Assembly: GCA_023375675.1 (NCBI GenBank)
Contig: JALQBC010000029.1
Location: 1-64,000, forward strand
DNA: 64,000 nucleotides
Direction: 5' to 3'
Source: Cytospora piceicola
Lineage: Eukaryota > Ascomycota > Sordariomycetes > Diaporthales > Cytosporaceae
Each line of letters starts with the position of its first letter. Positions within the stretch are counted from its first letter, which is position 1. The position numbers were made by a program, and so were the translations under genes. A model generated the notes under the pieces. It was not told the origin of the DNA, did not search any database, and was given only the letters and a program-made list of their open reading frames with translations. Of the stretch, positions 23,461 through 34,073 are shown one piece after another.

Positions 23461-23580
23461 GACGGAGAGACGGACGGAGAGACGGACGGACAGAGACGGA
23501 CGGACAGGCGGGACGGACAGGCGGACAGACGGCGGACGGACTGGGGCATCTCGTCGCCATCTTATCTTATCTTATCTTAT
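23461..23580. repeat. GGAC-rich minisatellite and (CTTAT)4 run
   Basis: Degenerate units of GACGGAGA, GGACGGAC and GGCGGACA follow one another to about 23,545, then CTTAT is repeated four times. It is purine-rich on the plus strand and not coding. Confidence 0.8.
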
Positions 23581-24670
23581 CGATAGTACATATAGTACGT
23601 AGTCTACGTAGATACACAGTAGCGTTGGGTGGGGTCCAGTCGGTTGTTTATTCCCGTGCTTGAAGTCCTTCACTGAAAGTCCTGAGGTCCTGCAAAAGAA
23701 GACATGTTGTTACACAGCGCCAACCTGGATGCATACCTACTTAGGTACCTACCTAGGTAGTTACTTACTTAGGTAGTTGGAATTATTCGTCCTTGCCAGA
23801 GCCTACACCATCCATCTGTCAGCCCTAAGCACCACTAATCGTGTCCCGTGTTGACATAGATCTAATAATCTGTTTCATGGATTGCAGTTCGTCAGGTAAA
23901 CGAGCCGACTCTGATTTTGGCTGCTGACGACGTTACAAACCAACTGAGCCGAACTATCAGACTATCAAAACAAATGCAACAACACTGGGTTCAACATTAC
24001 AGTACAGCTCTAGTCGCCCAGATTCTGCCTTGTCATCTCGCCTCCACCATTCTTGATTGGTCAAGACCCAACAATAAAGACCTACGTTACAACCTCCTAC
24101 GGGCTACCACTTGCGGAAGCCCGCCCCATCGCCACAATAATGCACAACACAGCACAGCACAGCACAGCGTCTTGTTTCATAAAAGTGTTCTCGAGGTTCG
24201 AGGTTCGAGGTCCAAGGTAACAAGATCGCACAGGCACATTGGCAGAATCCTTCGAGTGGAGGAAACTTGGCAATGCTCGCACCTGAGCAGTCCTGGACTC
24301 CTGAAAAAGGCGGGCGGGTGCCCCAGAGGAACATTACGGCTTTAGAGTCTGGGTGGGCTGAGGTGGGGTGCGCTGCCGGCTGTGTCTTGTCCTATGTACA
24401 ACCGAAGTCCTATCCTAACTTCCCGTAGGACCTTGCAACTTCTGCTTACGCTTTCGAGGTTGCCTCTCTGCCTCTCTGGCCCCCTCAAAGCCTCATTAGT
24501 CGACCATTAGTATTGCCGGACTGTGACCCAGAATGAGTGGTCCTCATCAGTTTCGCACTTCCAAACACAAAGTCGGCCGAATCACTTGTCGTCTCTCCGG
24601 CCTCGTCTAAACCAAACTAACCACGACGACTGAACAGAGGAAAACAATCTCGCCCCGCCTATCGCTCAAC

Positions 24671-27600
24671 ATGGGATGGGAAAAGGCCATGGACGGCGAC
24701 CTTGCAGGTCCGTCTGATACTACTCGCCAGCCGTCATTTGCCACTGTGCACCGCTCGCGCTCGCGCCGCTCCCAATGGTCTTCAACCTCGTCCCCGGACC
24801 CGACTGCGACCTTGTCCGAGAGCACGCTTTTGTCCTGTGTGGCCCGCGAGACATCACAGGACGGTTGCTCCTACTCACGCTTCCTGGCCTGGGCTGCTTG
24901 TCAGCGCAATTCATGCCGGAAGATGAGCTCGACCGAGAAGCTGTCATGTCCCTTGCACCAATGCCGAAAACAGTTCCAGGACCATGAGACCATGTTGACC
25001 CACCTTGCCAGATGCCAACACTTGACTACACGGGAGTATTGGTGCTACGATCACATGCGAGTCGAGCGCTTCGACGATGCGAAATGCAAGCGCTGTATCG
25101 GCCACCCGTCCAGGAGGAGGAAGATGGTCTCGATGGCCAAGAGCTTGTTCTCAACACTTGGCCACAAATCCAAGCGACTTCCCCCCGAGTCCCACTTCGA
25201 TGTTGACGACACCAAGATGCCCGCACCGCCGACTTATGATGAGTCGCTGAGCTTTGATCCGCCAACTAAGCCAGAACTACCTTCCACTGAGATTGTCGAG
25301 ATCGATTCAACGGAGGTGCCGGTCCCGCAGGCAACAGTGACTGAGGCCCCAGCCCCTGCCCCAGCCATCGACCCGCAAGCCCTTTTACTTCCCGAACTGG
25401 ACTCTATGATGATCCCTATGCATTCAGGAATGCAGTGGCAGCCTACACCTTACTATCCCCCACCCACCAACAACCAGTACTACCCCGCGGCTCCCGCGTA
25501 TGATAGCCTGTCTTTCGCAAGGCCAGCTTCACATAGCCCCCCACAAGGCGCCCAGCAAAACCGCCAGGCTCCACGATCGAAGAACCTGTCACCCAGTTCC
25601 TCGGTCAGATCGACGACTAGCACGATGAGCAATGTCAGCAATGTTAGCTCCATCACCACGACGTCCTCTTTGTGGAGCGCACCGTCAACCGCCTGGTCTG
25701 GTCTCGAGACGAATATGACATCGCTTTCTCGCGATGACTTATTCGACGGAATCAGCGACCAGTGCCCATCAGACCCGCTGTATGTGCTGTCTGAGATCCC
25801 AGAGCTCCCGGCAGATATGCCCGTCATGCCCGAGCTGTCTTCTGGCGACTTTGCTGGTTTCCAGGACTCACTCTTTCCTTTCGATGCAAATCTGGTGTCT
25901 GCCGACATCTCGTATCCTGATGATTTTGGGCTCGAGGAAGAGACTGCCGAGTCACTTTCCGTACAGCCTATGAGGGCGGGAGTTGCGGAAGTTGCTCAAT
26001 CCGAGGTCAAATCCCTTGTTGCGTTAGCGTGGGAAGCCTTGAAGGAACATATCATATCTTCACAGCACAAAATCAAGCAGGTACACAACCCGCTGGCCCA
26101 TCAACTAAGACTGTTGTCTGCCGAAACAATAGCAGCCAGGGGCCTTGGTTGTTTGCGCAGGGTCTTGGAACGGAATCCTCCAGTATCACCACTTGACACG
26201 CTATGCTTGGTTCACGTCGTGTATAGCCTCTCACTTGTCGTCTATGGCAATGGGTTCGTTCATGGGGATGATGCTACACGGAGGTCCCGAGAGTTCTTCG
26301 CCCAGTCGCTGCTCTATGCCACTTGGTTCACGCCGGAAGACCGGTCTTTCTTCCGGCAGATAGCCTTCGCCATCTGGCAGCCAGGTGGTTTGGCAGACGA
26401 GGAATTGAGTCTGCTGTTGAGACAACAGTCCGTCCTGCCGCAATGGTTGTCGCACAACAAAGGCAAGGAGCATGAAACAAGACCAGGGACTACAGGTGAT
26501 TACCAAACAGATCCTCTTGTTTCGGCCGCGCAGGATTTCCTGGATGGTAAGTCCGACACTTTGGCACCGAGTTGGGGCTCTTGGCACTACGAACAAGGGT
26601 TATCGTGATAAAGTGCTGACATACACATCATAGAACTCGAGATATCTGCGATACTGAGCTCATCTTCCGACACCCTGGCTTCTGGCTTGCGAGCGAAGCA
26701 TTCGGAAGACGCGAGCATACGCGGCAATACCGATGATCAAGTCACCATGAATGGCCGAGACTTGATGAACGTTTTGAGCATCCTCGTCAATCGATTCCAC
26801 GACTCTGATGGATTGATCGCTCGATTGAGCCAGTTTAACGAGCGGCTCAGCAGCGGACTTCCATGCTCAACTCGTCGGTTTGAGCTAGAGGCTCTTCAGG
26901 CGGGAAAGGTGAGCATTCCACATCCGTGCTCAAGTGTTTTCCTACCCCGACTAACACACGGTCTGCAGAGCTGTATCATTCCTGTCAAGTACTTCGATGA
27001 CTACGTCCCGCTCGTCCGCAGCCTGTGCGATCCTATTTATGAGCTGGACGGCAGTCCAAGAGCCTCTCGACGCCAGGAGTACTATTCGCTCGGTATAGCT
27101 TTGAGCGAGGAACTCATTGCGGGGCTGAACAAGGAGGGCGGTAATATCGACGTAGACACCGACGCGATTTCGGAAGACGAATTAGACGACGACGACCTAT
27201 TTGCATCGCTACTCACTCCGCCATTAACCGACGATCTCATGGACGTCATGGATATGCAAACACTGCTCGGCCTGGACACTGACGACAACGCACCATCACA
27301 GCCAACGCTTGAGAAACCTGCGCGCAGCTCATCTTCGGCACCGGCGAAAGCCAACACCGAAGGCGGGAGCGTACAAAGCCCATCGGACTCTGGCGCCTCG
27401 TCGAACCATGCTACTCAGACGCCCTCCTCTTCCGAGTCGCCTTCGCAACAAAAAGTCGAGGCGGACGCGTGCTGTGAGCTGTGCGGCTACCGACCAAAGG
27501 GTGACCCCAGGTGGTTCCACGGAAGCATGGCGAAGCACAAGAAGCTGCAACACTCGACAGACCCGCCAAAGATCTATCAGTGTCTCTACCCAGGGTGCAA

Positions 27601-27721
27601 CAGTGCGTACAAGAACCGACCGGACAACCTGAGGCAACACCAGATAGAGAAGAACCACTTTGTGGAAGGGCAGGATGGCACGAGCAGGAGGCCGAGTAAA
27701 AGGAGGAAGGTGGCCTCGTAA
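24671..27721 (+). CDS. C2H2 zinc-finger protein, putative transcription factor
   Basis: Three exons: 24,671-26,546, 26,634-26,908, 26,969-27,721, giving 967 aa. Intron 1 (87 bp) has donor GTAAGT, branch CTGAC and acceptor TAG; intron 2 (60 bp) has GTGAGC, CTAAC and CAG. Residues about 93-142 form a Cys/His-rich patch (CPLHQC, C115, WCYDH, CKRC). Residues 170-450 are Pro/Ser/Thr-rich and acidic, likely disordered activation region. Residues about 450-680 are a helical, conserved-looking segment of unknown fold. The C-terminus carries two C2H2 fingers, about C886-C889-H907-H912 and C922-C927-H941-H947, then a basic SRRPSKRRKV likely nuclear signal. This two-finger C-terminus occurs in uncharacterised fungal regulators. 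DNA binding in the nucleus is inferred; the target is unknown. Intron 2 is a multiple of three without a stop, so unspliced mRNA would still encode a full protein. Confidence 0.85.
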
Positions 27722-28438
27722 GCTTGGAACTGTTACCGGGATATTGGATTTTATACATGTGGCGTTTGGCTCTATTCTTCCACATTCTCATGGCTTATGT
27801 ATTGACGGCGGACGGAATGTTTTTTGGGTATGATACCACTGTTGTACAATAGTCTTTCTTACTGGTTTGTTTATATTTGGGATACCAGGCGTTGGGCAAC
27901 CGAGGGACATATAATATATGGCAACCCTTACATAGTGGACAGAAGTGGGGGCGCAGTCACAGCGAGATCGCAGGAACCGATCGCATTTACATACAGTATA
28001 CAGCGAATCTGTTGATATTATGACAGGCAGGCCAAAGAACTTGCAGGACCAGGTTTCAAGATCGCATATTTTTCCAATGCTACTTGAAATGCTTACAATA
28101 CCCGTGTATAAATAAATACCGTTAGCTGACGCAGCCCCCTGAGTTTGCCAAGTGCCAGGCACCGCGAGTCCCTGAATCAGAATGCACACGAGCGCTCCCC
28201 GCGCCAACACGACGATCCACCTAATCCTCTTCCATCTGACGTCGTCCAGTAACCTCCAGCCCATATAAGTAATTCACTATCAAAGTGAACCCTCGACTTC
28301 GAAGGCAACACCGGGTTATTGAATTTCGCGACTCTCAATAAGCAAACAACAACCCAGACCTGCTCTGTCTCCAAACCTTCGTTTCAAGTCTGGAAGACCA
28401 TACTTTTTGGGTATTATTTCATAAACTCACAACACACC
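27722..28438. other. intergenic region between zinc-finger gene and ribokinase
   Basis: It should contain the terminator of the zinc-finger gene and the promoter and leader of ribokinase. A 158-codon antisense ORF (27,788-28,264) has no conserved features. No RNA gene recognised. Confidence 0.5.
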
Positions 28439-29647
28439 ATGGCAACCGACACGACTCTACCGCGCATCTGCGTGCTGGGTTCTCTCAACATAGACCTGGT
28501 GTCGTACGTGCCTCACCACCCGGAACCCGGCGAGACGCTCACATCCAACTCGTTCGCCGTGTCCCCAGGCGGTAAGGTGAGTTGAGACTCCAGCCCGCCC
28601 ATCCACCTGACGTCTTCCCAACCCATTCCCATTCCCATCCCCACAAGCACAAGCTCCAACTCGCCAAAGAAAAAAAAAAAAAAAAACCACACCCTCGCTG
28701 ATCACCGACAGGGCGCGAACCAAGCCGTAGCGTGCGCCAAGCTCTCCCGCTCCCGCCCGGGCGGCGGCGGCGGCGCGGGTGACCGCGAGGCCGGGGCGAC
28801 GGCGCACGTCGCCATGGTGGGCGCGGTGGGCGCCGACACGTACGGGCAGGTGCTCCTCGACAGCCTGGCGGCGCACGGCGTCGACGTCGGCGGCGTGGCG
28901 GCCCCCCCGGGCCCCCTCAAGACGGGCGTGGCCATCATCGTCGTCGACGAGCCCACGGGCCAGAACCGCATCGTGCTGAGCCCCGAGGCGAACCACCAGG
29001 GCATGGCGCCCGCGGACCTCGACTCGGCCATCTGGCCGCGGGTGACGGGCGCCGGCGGCGGCGGGGGGGAGGAGGGCGAGGAGGAGGAGAAGAGGAAGAA
29101 GAGGAGGAAGCCGGACCTGCTGGTCATGCAGCTCGAGGTCCCCCTGCAGACGGTCCTGGGGGCCCTCGGGGCGGCGCGGCGCGACGCCGTCCCCGTGCTG
29201 CTGAACCCGGCGCCCGCCGTGGCCCTCCCGGCCGAGGCGTACCGGGGCCTGGCGCACCTGGTCGTCAACGAGACCGAGGCGGCGGCGCTGTCGGGCCTGC
29301 CGGCCGGGAGGCTGGACACGGAGGAGGGGTGCGCCGAGGTCGCGGGCGTGTTCGCGCGGAGGGGCGTGGGCGCCGTCGTCATCACCCTGGGCGGCAGGGG
29401 CGTCTACTACATGGCGCCCGGGACCGGGGCGGCCGGGCTGGTCCCGGCGGAGGAGGTGGCCGAGGTGGTCGATACCACGGCGGCGGGCGACACGTTCGTG
29501 GGCCAGTACGCCCTGGAGGTGGTCAGCAGCAGGAAGGGGGAGTTTGACATCGAGGCTGCGGTGAGGAAGTCAAACAGGGCGGCTGCGTGGACTGTTCAGA
29601 GGAAGGGGGCCGCGGCTAGTATCCCTTGGAGGGACGAGGTGGTATAA
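28439..29647 (+). CDS. ribokinase (PfkB family)
   Basis: Two exons, 28,439-28,576 and 28,712-29,647, giving 357 aa. The intron is 135 bp and includes a run of about 17 A. The splice is placed to restore the conserved PGGK/GANQA substrate-binding motif at residues 43-51. The N-terminal strand CVLGSLNIDLV and the second PfkB signature DTTAAGDTFVGQ (about 300-311, catalytic base Asp306) are intact. The enzyme phosphorylates ribose at O5 with ATP, feeding the pentose phosphate pathway in the cytosol; fungal and bacterial ribokinases are about 300-350 aa. Unusual is an insertion of Gly, Glu, Lys and Arg (from 29,052 to 29,118) between the lid region and LLVMQLE, rich in charged repeats. Exon 2 is extremely GC-rich, unlike its neighbours. 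The start is the ATG in ACACACCATGGC, a good fungal context. Confidence 0.92.
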
Positions 29648-30214
29648 GATAAGGCCGGATAGACACGCCGGCTCAACCGATACAATACAACACATTACAG
29701 TCAACCGGTTTTAGAAGCGCACCTGTGGTTCCTACAGCACCCCCTTTCGCGTTGGAGAGACCGAGACTAATTCCTCTCAAGGCAAGCAGGATTGGAGCTC
29801 ACGAGACCCATGTATTCATGGGTACACCGCAGCGACTATCACAACAACAGGCCCGTGCAAGTGCGGGCTGGAATTTGGACGAGTACTCCTGAAGAGTGGA
29901 GAGTTTTTCTCATTGTCGCTCCCAGATTCTAGACTGAATGGCCAACCAGGCTGTAATGATGAGGCTGAAATGCCAGGCCAAACACAACTAAATAGATGCG
30001 CCTTTCACCCCCTCACAACACCTGGGCTTTTTTGTTCTATTCAACCATGAAACTTCATTTTCCCGCAGATGCTCCCGTTTTCGGTGAGATGATGTGATAC
30101 GGTGCGCGTGGATTTCCGTGTTGTTTGTACATGAGACTATGGTACAGTAAACGTCGTTATATGGTCGTCGACTTCTTGGGGTATCGTTTCGTCCTTTTTT
30201 TTGTTTTGCATTCT
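29648..30214. other. convergent intergenic region
   Basis: Ribokinase (plus) and HSP10 (minus) converge here. Both 3' UTRs should lie in this interval. No gene or repeat is recognised. Confidence 0.55.
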
Positions 30215-30859
30215 TTACTCGTTGATCTTGGCCAGGATGCTGTGTGTGCCCATGGTCAGTATTTCACGTCCTCATCTGACAATTGTTGGTCTCGAAGACG
30301 CCTCGGGCAGGAACTCACTCGCTGTCCCTGAACAGGTGGAAGTCATCCTCGCCGACCTTGATGGGGGAACCGCCGAACTATTAACAGACACATTAGCTTC
30401 CTAGTCTTCCACATGGCGGATCTCTCTCCCCCTTCTCTACAAAGACCCTTCTCCGCTGCAGCATTAGATTATAGGCTCCTTACCGTAGGGATCAGCACGC
30501 GGTCACCGGCCTGGACACCCATGGGGATCCTCTTGCCCTCTCTGTCCATACCGCCGGGGCCGACAGCCAAGACCTTGGCCTCGTTCAGCTCCTTGACGCT
30601 CGACTCAGGCAGGAAGATGCCGGAGGCGGTCTTGGCCTCGGCCTTGACGCGCTGGACCAGGACACGGTCCAGGAGGGGGACGAGGGACTTGACGGATCGG
30701 ATGGAGGTAGACTGTTTGAGTATTGTAAGCAGCTTTCCCCCAAGTGTTTGTAGCGGCTCGGGTTGGACGGATCGACCGTGTCTATGAAAGTCTCGAGTCC
30801 GCGCAGCTTTCCCAGGGTAATGGGCGCCCGATCCGAGGGGCCTGAATAGCACTCACCAT
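30215..30859 (-). CDS. HSP10: HSP10, mitochondrial co-chaperonin (GroES family)
   Basis: Four exons on the minus strand: 30,857-30,859 (the ATG alone), 30,484-30,711, 30,319-30,377 and 30,215-30,239, together 104 aa. Introns are 145, 106 and 79 bp, with GTGAGT, GTAAGG and GTGAGT donors. The product reads STSIRSVKSLVPLLDRVLVQ, the GIFLPESS segment of the mobile loop, NEAKVLAVGPGG, GDRVLIPT-FGGSPIKVGEDDF and ends DSDILAKINE, a full GroES/Cpn10 fold. HSP10 caps the HSP60 chamber in the mitochondrial matrix during protein folding; the positive, Ser/Thr-rich N-terminus serves as uncleaved targeting signal in this family. The start codon being split from the rest by an intron is noteworthy. A heat-shock-element-like site lies upstream at 30,972-30,981. 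Confidence 0.95.
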
Positions 30860-30971
30860 TTTGAAGGTTTCTGATCAAAGGATTTGAGGTAGTTGAAGGA
30901 TCGATTGACAGGGGGAACAAGTGGGATGCGGAAGAGAGAGAGAGGAAAGAGAGGTTGTATTTTTGAAGGAG

Positions 30972-30981
30972 CGAAAGTTCG
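30972..30981 (-). promoter_or_regulatory. candidate heat-shock element upstream of HSP10
   Basis: CGAAAGTTCG contains the inverted pair GAA-nn-TTC recognised by heat-shock factor, about 115 bp upstream of the HSP10 start codon; further GAA/TTC blocks lie at 30,965 and near 31,003-31,018. Spacing is not a perfect three-unit element, so this is only a candidate. Confidence 0.35.
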
Positions 30982-31148
30982 AGGTGATCTGCAGAAACAA
31001 ATGGAAGGAGCTTCTTCAAAAATCGATTGACTAATCCAGCAGGGGTGCCGGCCTGAGCCGAGGCCGGGATCTCGATTGGTAGGCGGCTCAAGTGCCCCAT
31101 GTGCCCCATGCGCCCTGGCGCCCCCATGTGCTTGCTCTCTCTGTATAC

Positions 31149-31798
31149 TTACTTAAGTAAGTACCTAGGTAAGTAAAAAGCTCCACTGGACCGACCGTGT
31201 AAGTCAACCGCGTTTTGGTCTTTGATTCTGTTCTTTTGACTACGTAGGCACTTCACTGCCACCTTGCTCATCAGATTGCCTGAGTACCTAGGTAGTTCCT
31301 CCAGCTGCCCCCCACCAAACTTCCACCACAGCGCTTCCTTCATAACACGCACTTTGAGATCATGCTTGGACCAAACCTTCTCGCCGAAGCCTTCCACTGA
31401 CCGGCCGATGTCCTTGCAATCCGCGGGTAAGGTTGCGTCCAGTATCTATCTTCTTTGCTGCCTGGCCATCACCGAAACAGAGGGCTTTGCAGTACATGTA
31501 ATACTGTTCCGAATGCTGAAAAGGAAAGTGATGGGGTGGAGTGTTGTGACGTCCTCACCTGGACTGGCCGAAGTTGTTGATGACGCTTGTCCGTCACATA
31601 AGAGAGCCACGTCTCCGGGGCAGGCGCTGTGAATCGGCCTGCGTGGAAGTTTGACATGAAGCCGAAATCCTCCCATTCCTTGTGGAAGAAGATAGGGCTG
31701 TTGCTGCGATCGACTGCCTTAGAAGGGCTGCCAACCACCGTATGAGGCTGTAGCTCTGTGCTTTTCTGCTTTTTGTCTCTTTGGGCTTTGGGCGCCAT
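31149..31798 (-). pseudogene. NADAR-domain protein, frameshifted and C-terminally truncated
   Basis: Exon 1 (31,559-31,798) gives 80 aa with SNSPIFFHKEWEDFGFMSNFHAGRF, the usual NADAR start. A 43-bp intron (31,516-31,558, GTGAGG…TTTTCAG) leads to HSEQYYMYCKALCFGDGQAAKKI, the conserved Glu- and Lys-bearing core. There the frame breaks at a duplicated GATA (plus-strand TATCTATC, 31,443-31,450). Dropping one GATA brings the frame back into DIGRSVEGFGEKVW and VRVMKEALWWKFGG. After KFGG the homology ends, and the final residues to the stop at 31,149 are partly encoded by TACCTAGGTA-type palindromes, so the LxEASPxDxIWGxG tail of the family is missing. NADAR proteins are N-glycosidases acting on riboflavin intermediates or ADP-ribosyl groups. 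A sequencing error could explain the frameshift but not the lost C-terminus. Confidence 0.75.
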
Positions 31799-33026
31799 GG
31801 TCTTAGCACTTGTATCAACTCTCTAAGTTTGTGTGAGGTCGAGTCTTGAGTTGCTGCAAGTTGGGAAGATGCACTGCACTGTGGCGGGATGGTATTCAGA
31901 GTCTCGCTGCAGGTGTCGAAGATGAACAACGAGCCTGGGACCTTACTTAGGATGGGTTTGTTGGGCATGGGCTGATCTGTTACCCTACGTTATTATATCG
32001 CTTGGGATTCTCGATATCCATTAGCCACGGCCACTAAGTATATTTGTCCCCTGTTATACCTGTGAATCTTCGACCAAGACGTATTTTATAACAAATAGCG
32101 TCTGTTTCCCCTACCAGCCAGAGTACCCAAGCTCACAATAGGAATCGCCAGGCATCGCCTGCAGTCGTTAGCAGTCTCCATGGCAACCGGGCTGTGGAAA
32201 TTCAAGCTCTTCGAAGCTTCTGGTATCTCGTTGCAAGATACAAACCTCCTTCTGATGACGACTATGCCCGGGAGAAGTCCCCCCCCCCCCAACGTTGCTC
32301 TGGGAAAAATCATCTGGAACAGGAGCCCCGGCTGTTGGGTGCCAATGGTCGGCCGAACGGTAGCCTCGGTCATGCTCTTGGAAAGAGTTGTATGTTGACA
32401 GGCAACAAGAGCAAGATGGTGGGACAGGCCCGAAGTGGTTGATGTCCCCGAAAAAAGGTCTACAGTGTAGCCAGATATTCTCTTATAAACACACGTAAAC
32501 AAACGGGTGGCCCTTCCGTCACTGCACTTGCTAAGTGAGAAGTCGACACTCCGGCTCTGTAGCGGTGGCTGGCTACAGTTGAGATCGCCACTGCTGTCTG
32601 TTAGTTGCTCTTGCTGAACAGTCAGTAAATCCTCGAACCCAGACCCAATGTCTCCCATGGTATGTCCAGCTTGGTCCTGGGCCTGGGCCGAGAGCGAGAC
32701 ATCCAAAAGTCTGGACCCTCATCACGAATGTTGTCTCTCAAGGTCCCACAGTTTTTCACCCCGGGGGGTTAACATGGAAAAGAGTTTGTGTGAATTTTTC
32801 GATGCTCAGATGCTTCTTTTTTGTACAAACGGCATTGTAGCGAGCCAGTCTAAGAATCCGCCCCGTCTTGATGATTTCCACATCCCCCCTTTGCTCCGCC
32901 CCGTGCCGTCTAGTAGTCATTGTCGACGTCAACCCCCAGTGGCAAGTAGAGACGACGCGGTCACCCCTGTGTCATTGTCGTATTCATACAACCTTCTCGC
33001 TTCCCTCCTTCGCAGCTTCTCCTTGT
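31799..33026. other. intergenic region between NADAR pseudogene and Rieske gene
   Basis: No supported gene. A 206-codon minus ORF (32,086-32,706) has no conserved motif or family resemblance. A run of ten or more C lies at about 32,280-32,290. The right part should hold the 3' UTR of the Rieske gene. Confidence 0.5.
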
Positions 33027-34073
33027 TTAACCGATGATCAGCTTGGTCTCCTCGGGGAAGTCGTATTCGGGGATCTCGAGGTTGAGAGGGGCGGGGCCCT
33101 TGCGTATACGTCCGGAGATATCGTAGTGGGAACCGTGGCAGGGGCAGAACCAGCCACCGAAGTCACCAGCCTCGCCGATTGGCACACAACCCAGATGCGT
33201 GCAGACACCTATTCGTCCGTCTAGTCAGTCTTTCATTGCTCTCATCTGGTGATGATATCTTGTATGATGTCACGCCGCCAAACAGCCGGAACAGGCGGGT
33301 GGGCTGAAGAGCCGGAGCCGTTGCTTACCCAGCATGACAAGCCACTCAGGCTTCTTGACACGGTCGGAGTCCTCCTGGGGATCTCTTAGTGACGAGACGT
33401 TGATCTTGTTGGCCTCGGCGATCTCGCCCTCGGTTCGGTGTCGGATGAAGACGGGCTTTCCTCGCCACTTGATAATGACCTATGTAGCAACCGAGGAGTC
33501 AGTCGTTGAACCCGCATCGCGGTTCGTTTCGCAGGTTGAAATCGCCGTTGGCACTCACGTTCTTGCCCTCTGGGATGGATCCGAGGTCGACCTCGACCTT
33601 GGCCATGGCCAAGACGTCGGCGGATGCGGACATGTTCTTCAGGAATTCTGCCCACCACGTTTGTCAGCCCCCGTTTCCACATCAATCATTCTCAGCGCCT
33701 CGATCCCCACACGCGGCGGGCCAATTGACCCCTCCGTCCCCCGCGCATGCTCCCCATCCACCTCTCCTTCCCTCCTTCTCCCCGTCCCGGGAGGCCGCTC
33801 ACCTTGGATCGTGGACTTGGCACCGGCGCCGGTGACGGCGCCCATGGCGCCGACCATGAAGTACTGGTAGAGCAGGTTCTTGTTGGGGCTGTTCTTGGCG
33901 GCGTAGTGGCCGAAGTCGGGGACGTTGGTGGTCGACTGGGCGCCCTTGAAGGGGCTCTCGTAGGAGCTGGACGCGCCCTCGGTCCGGACGGCCGTCGACG
34001 ACAGGCACCGGACAGCGGTCCGCGGCGCGGAGGAGCGCGCGAGCGCGCGGGCGGTGGTTGTGAGGGACGCCAT
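33027..34073 (-). CDS. RIP1: Rieske iron-sulfur protein of cytochrome bc1 complex
   Basis: Four exons on the minus strand: 33,803-34,073, 33,559-33,647, 33,329-33,479 and 33,027-33,208, giving 230 aa; introns are 155, 79 and 120 bp with perfect phase closure. Residues 1-~40 are Ala/Arg/Ser-rich without acidic residues, a mitochondrial presequence. A membrane helix and Gly/Ala-rich hinge follow ([15 protein letters not shown] to [12 protein letters not shown]). The Rieske fold carries CTHLGC and CPCHGSHYD; predicted ligands are C173, H175, C192, H195, with a C178-C194 disulfide. The tail [17 protein letters not shown] is conserved. The protein passes electrons from ubiquinol to cytochrome c1 in complex III of the inner membrane. 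All key residues are intact. Confidence 0.96.

Larger units (their letters stand above)
20068..24670. other. 4.6-kb gene-free region
   Basis: I find no supported protein gene, tRNA or rRNA in this interval, unusually long for the island. It holds a (TG)n microsatellite at about 21,609-21,637, a TGGTTAGC-rich run at about 22,370-22,410, an (ATC)n run at 22,791-22,813, a GGAC-rich degenerate array at about 23,461-23,545, a (CTTAT)4 run at about 23,560-23,580, and TACCTAGGTA-type clusters at 22,490-22,517 and 23,736-23,775. The right end carries the promoter and leader of the zinc-finger gene. ORFs of 100-160 codons here lack conserved motifs. Confidence 0.6.

Noticed and set aside
23917..24345. 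142-codon plus-strand ORF
   Set aside because: Composition as random DNA, His/Ser repeats from a CACAG run; no homology features.
27788..28264. 158-codon minus-strand ORF before ribokinase
   Set aside because: No motif or plausible fold, and it covers the promoter region of ribokinase.
28457..29385. Long minus-strand ORFs (266 and 227 codons) opposite ribokinase
   Set aside because: They arise from very high GC at third positions of the ribokinase exon; their Arg/Ala/His-rich composition has no family signature.
32086..32706. 206-codon minus-strand ORF
   Set aside because: No signal peptide, domain or conserved block; includes a poly-Gly from the C-run; judged chance.
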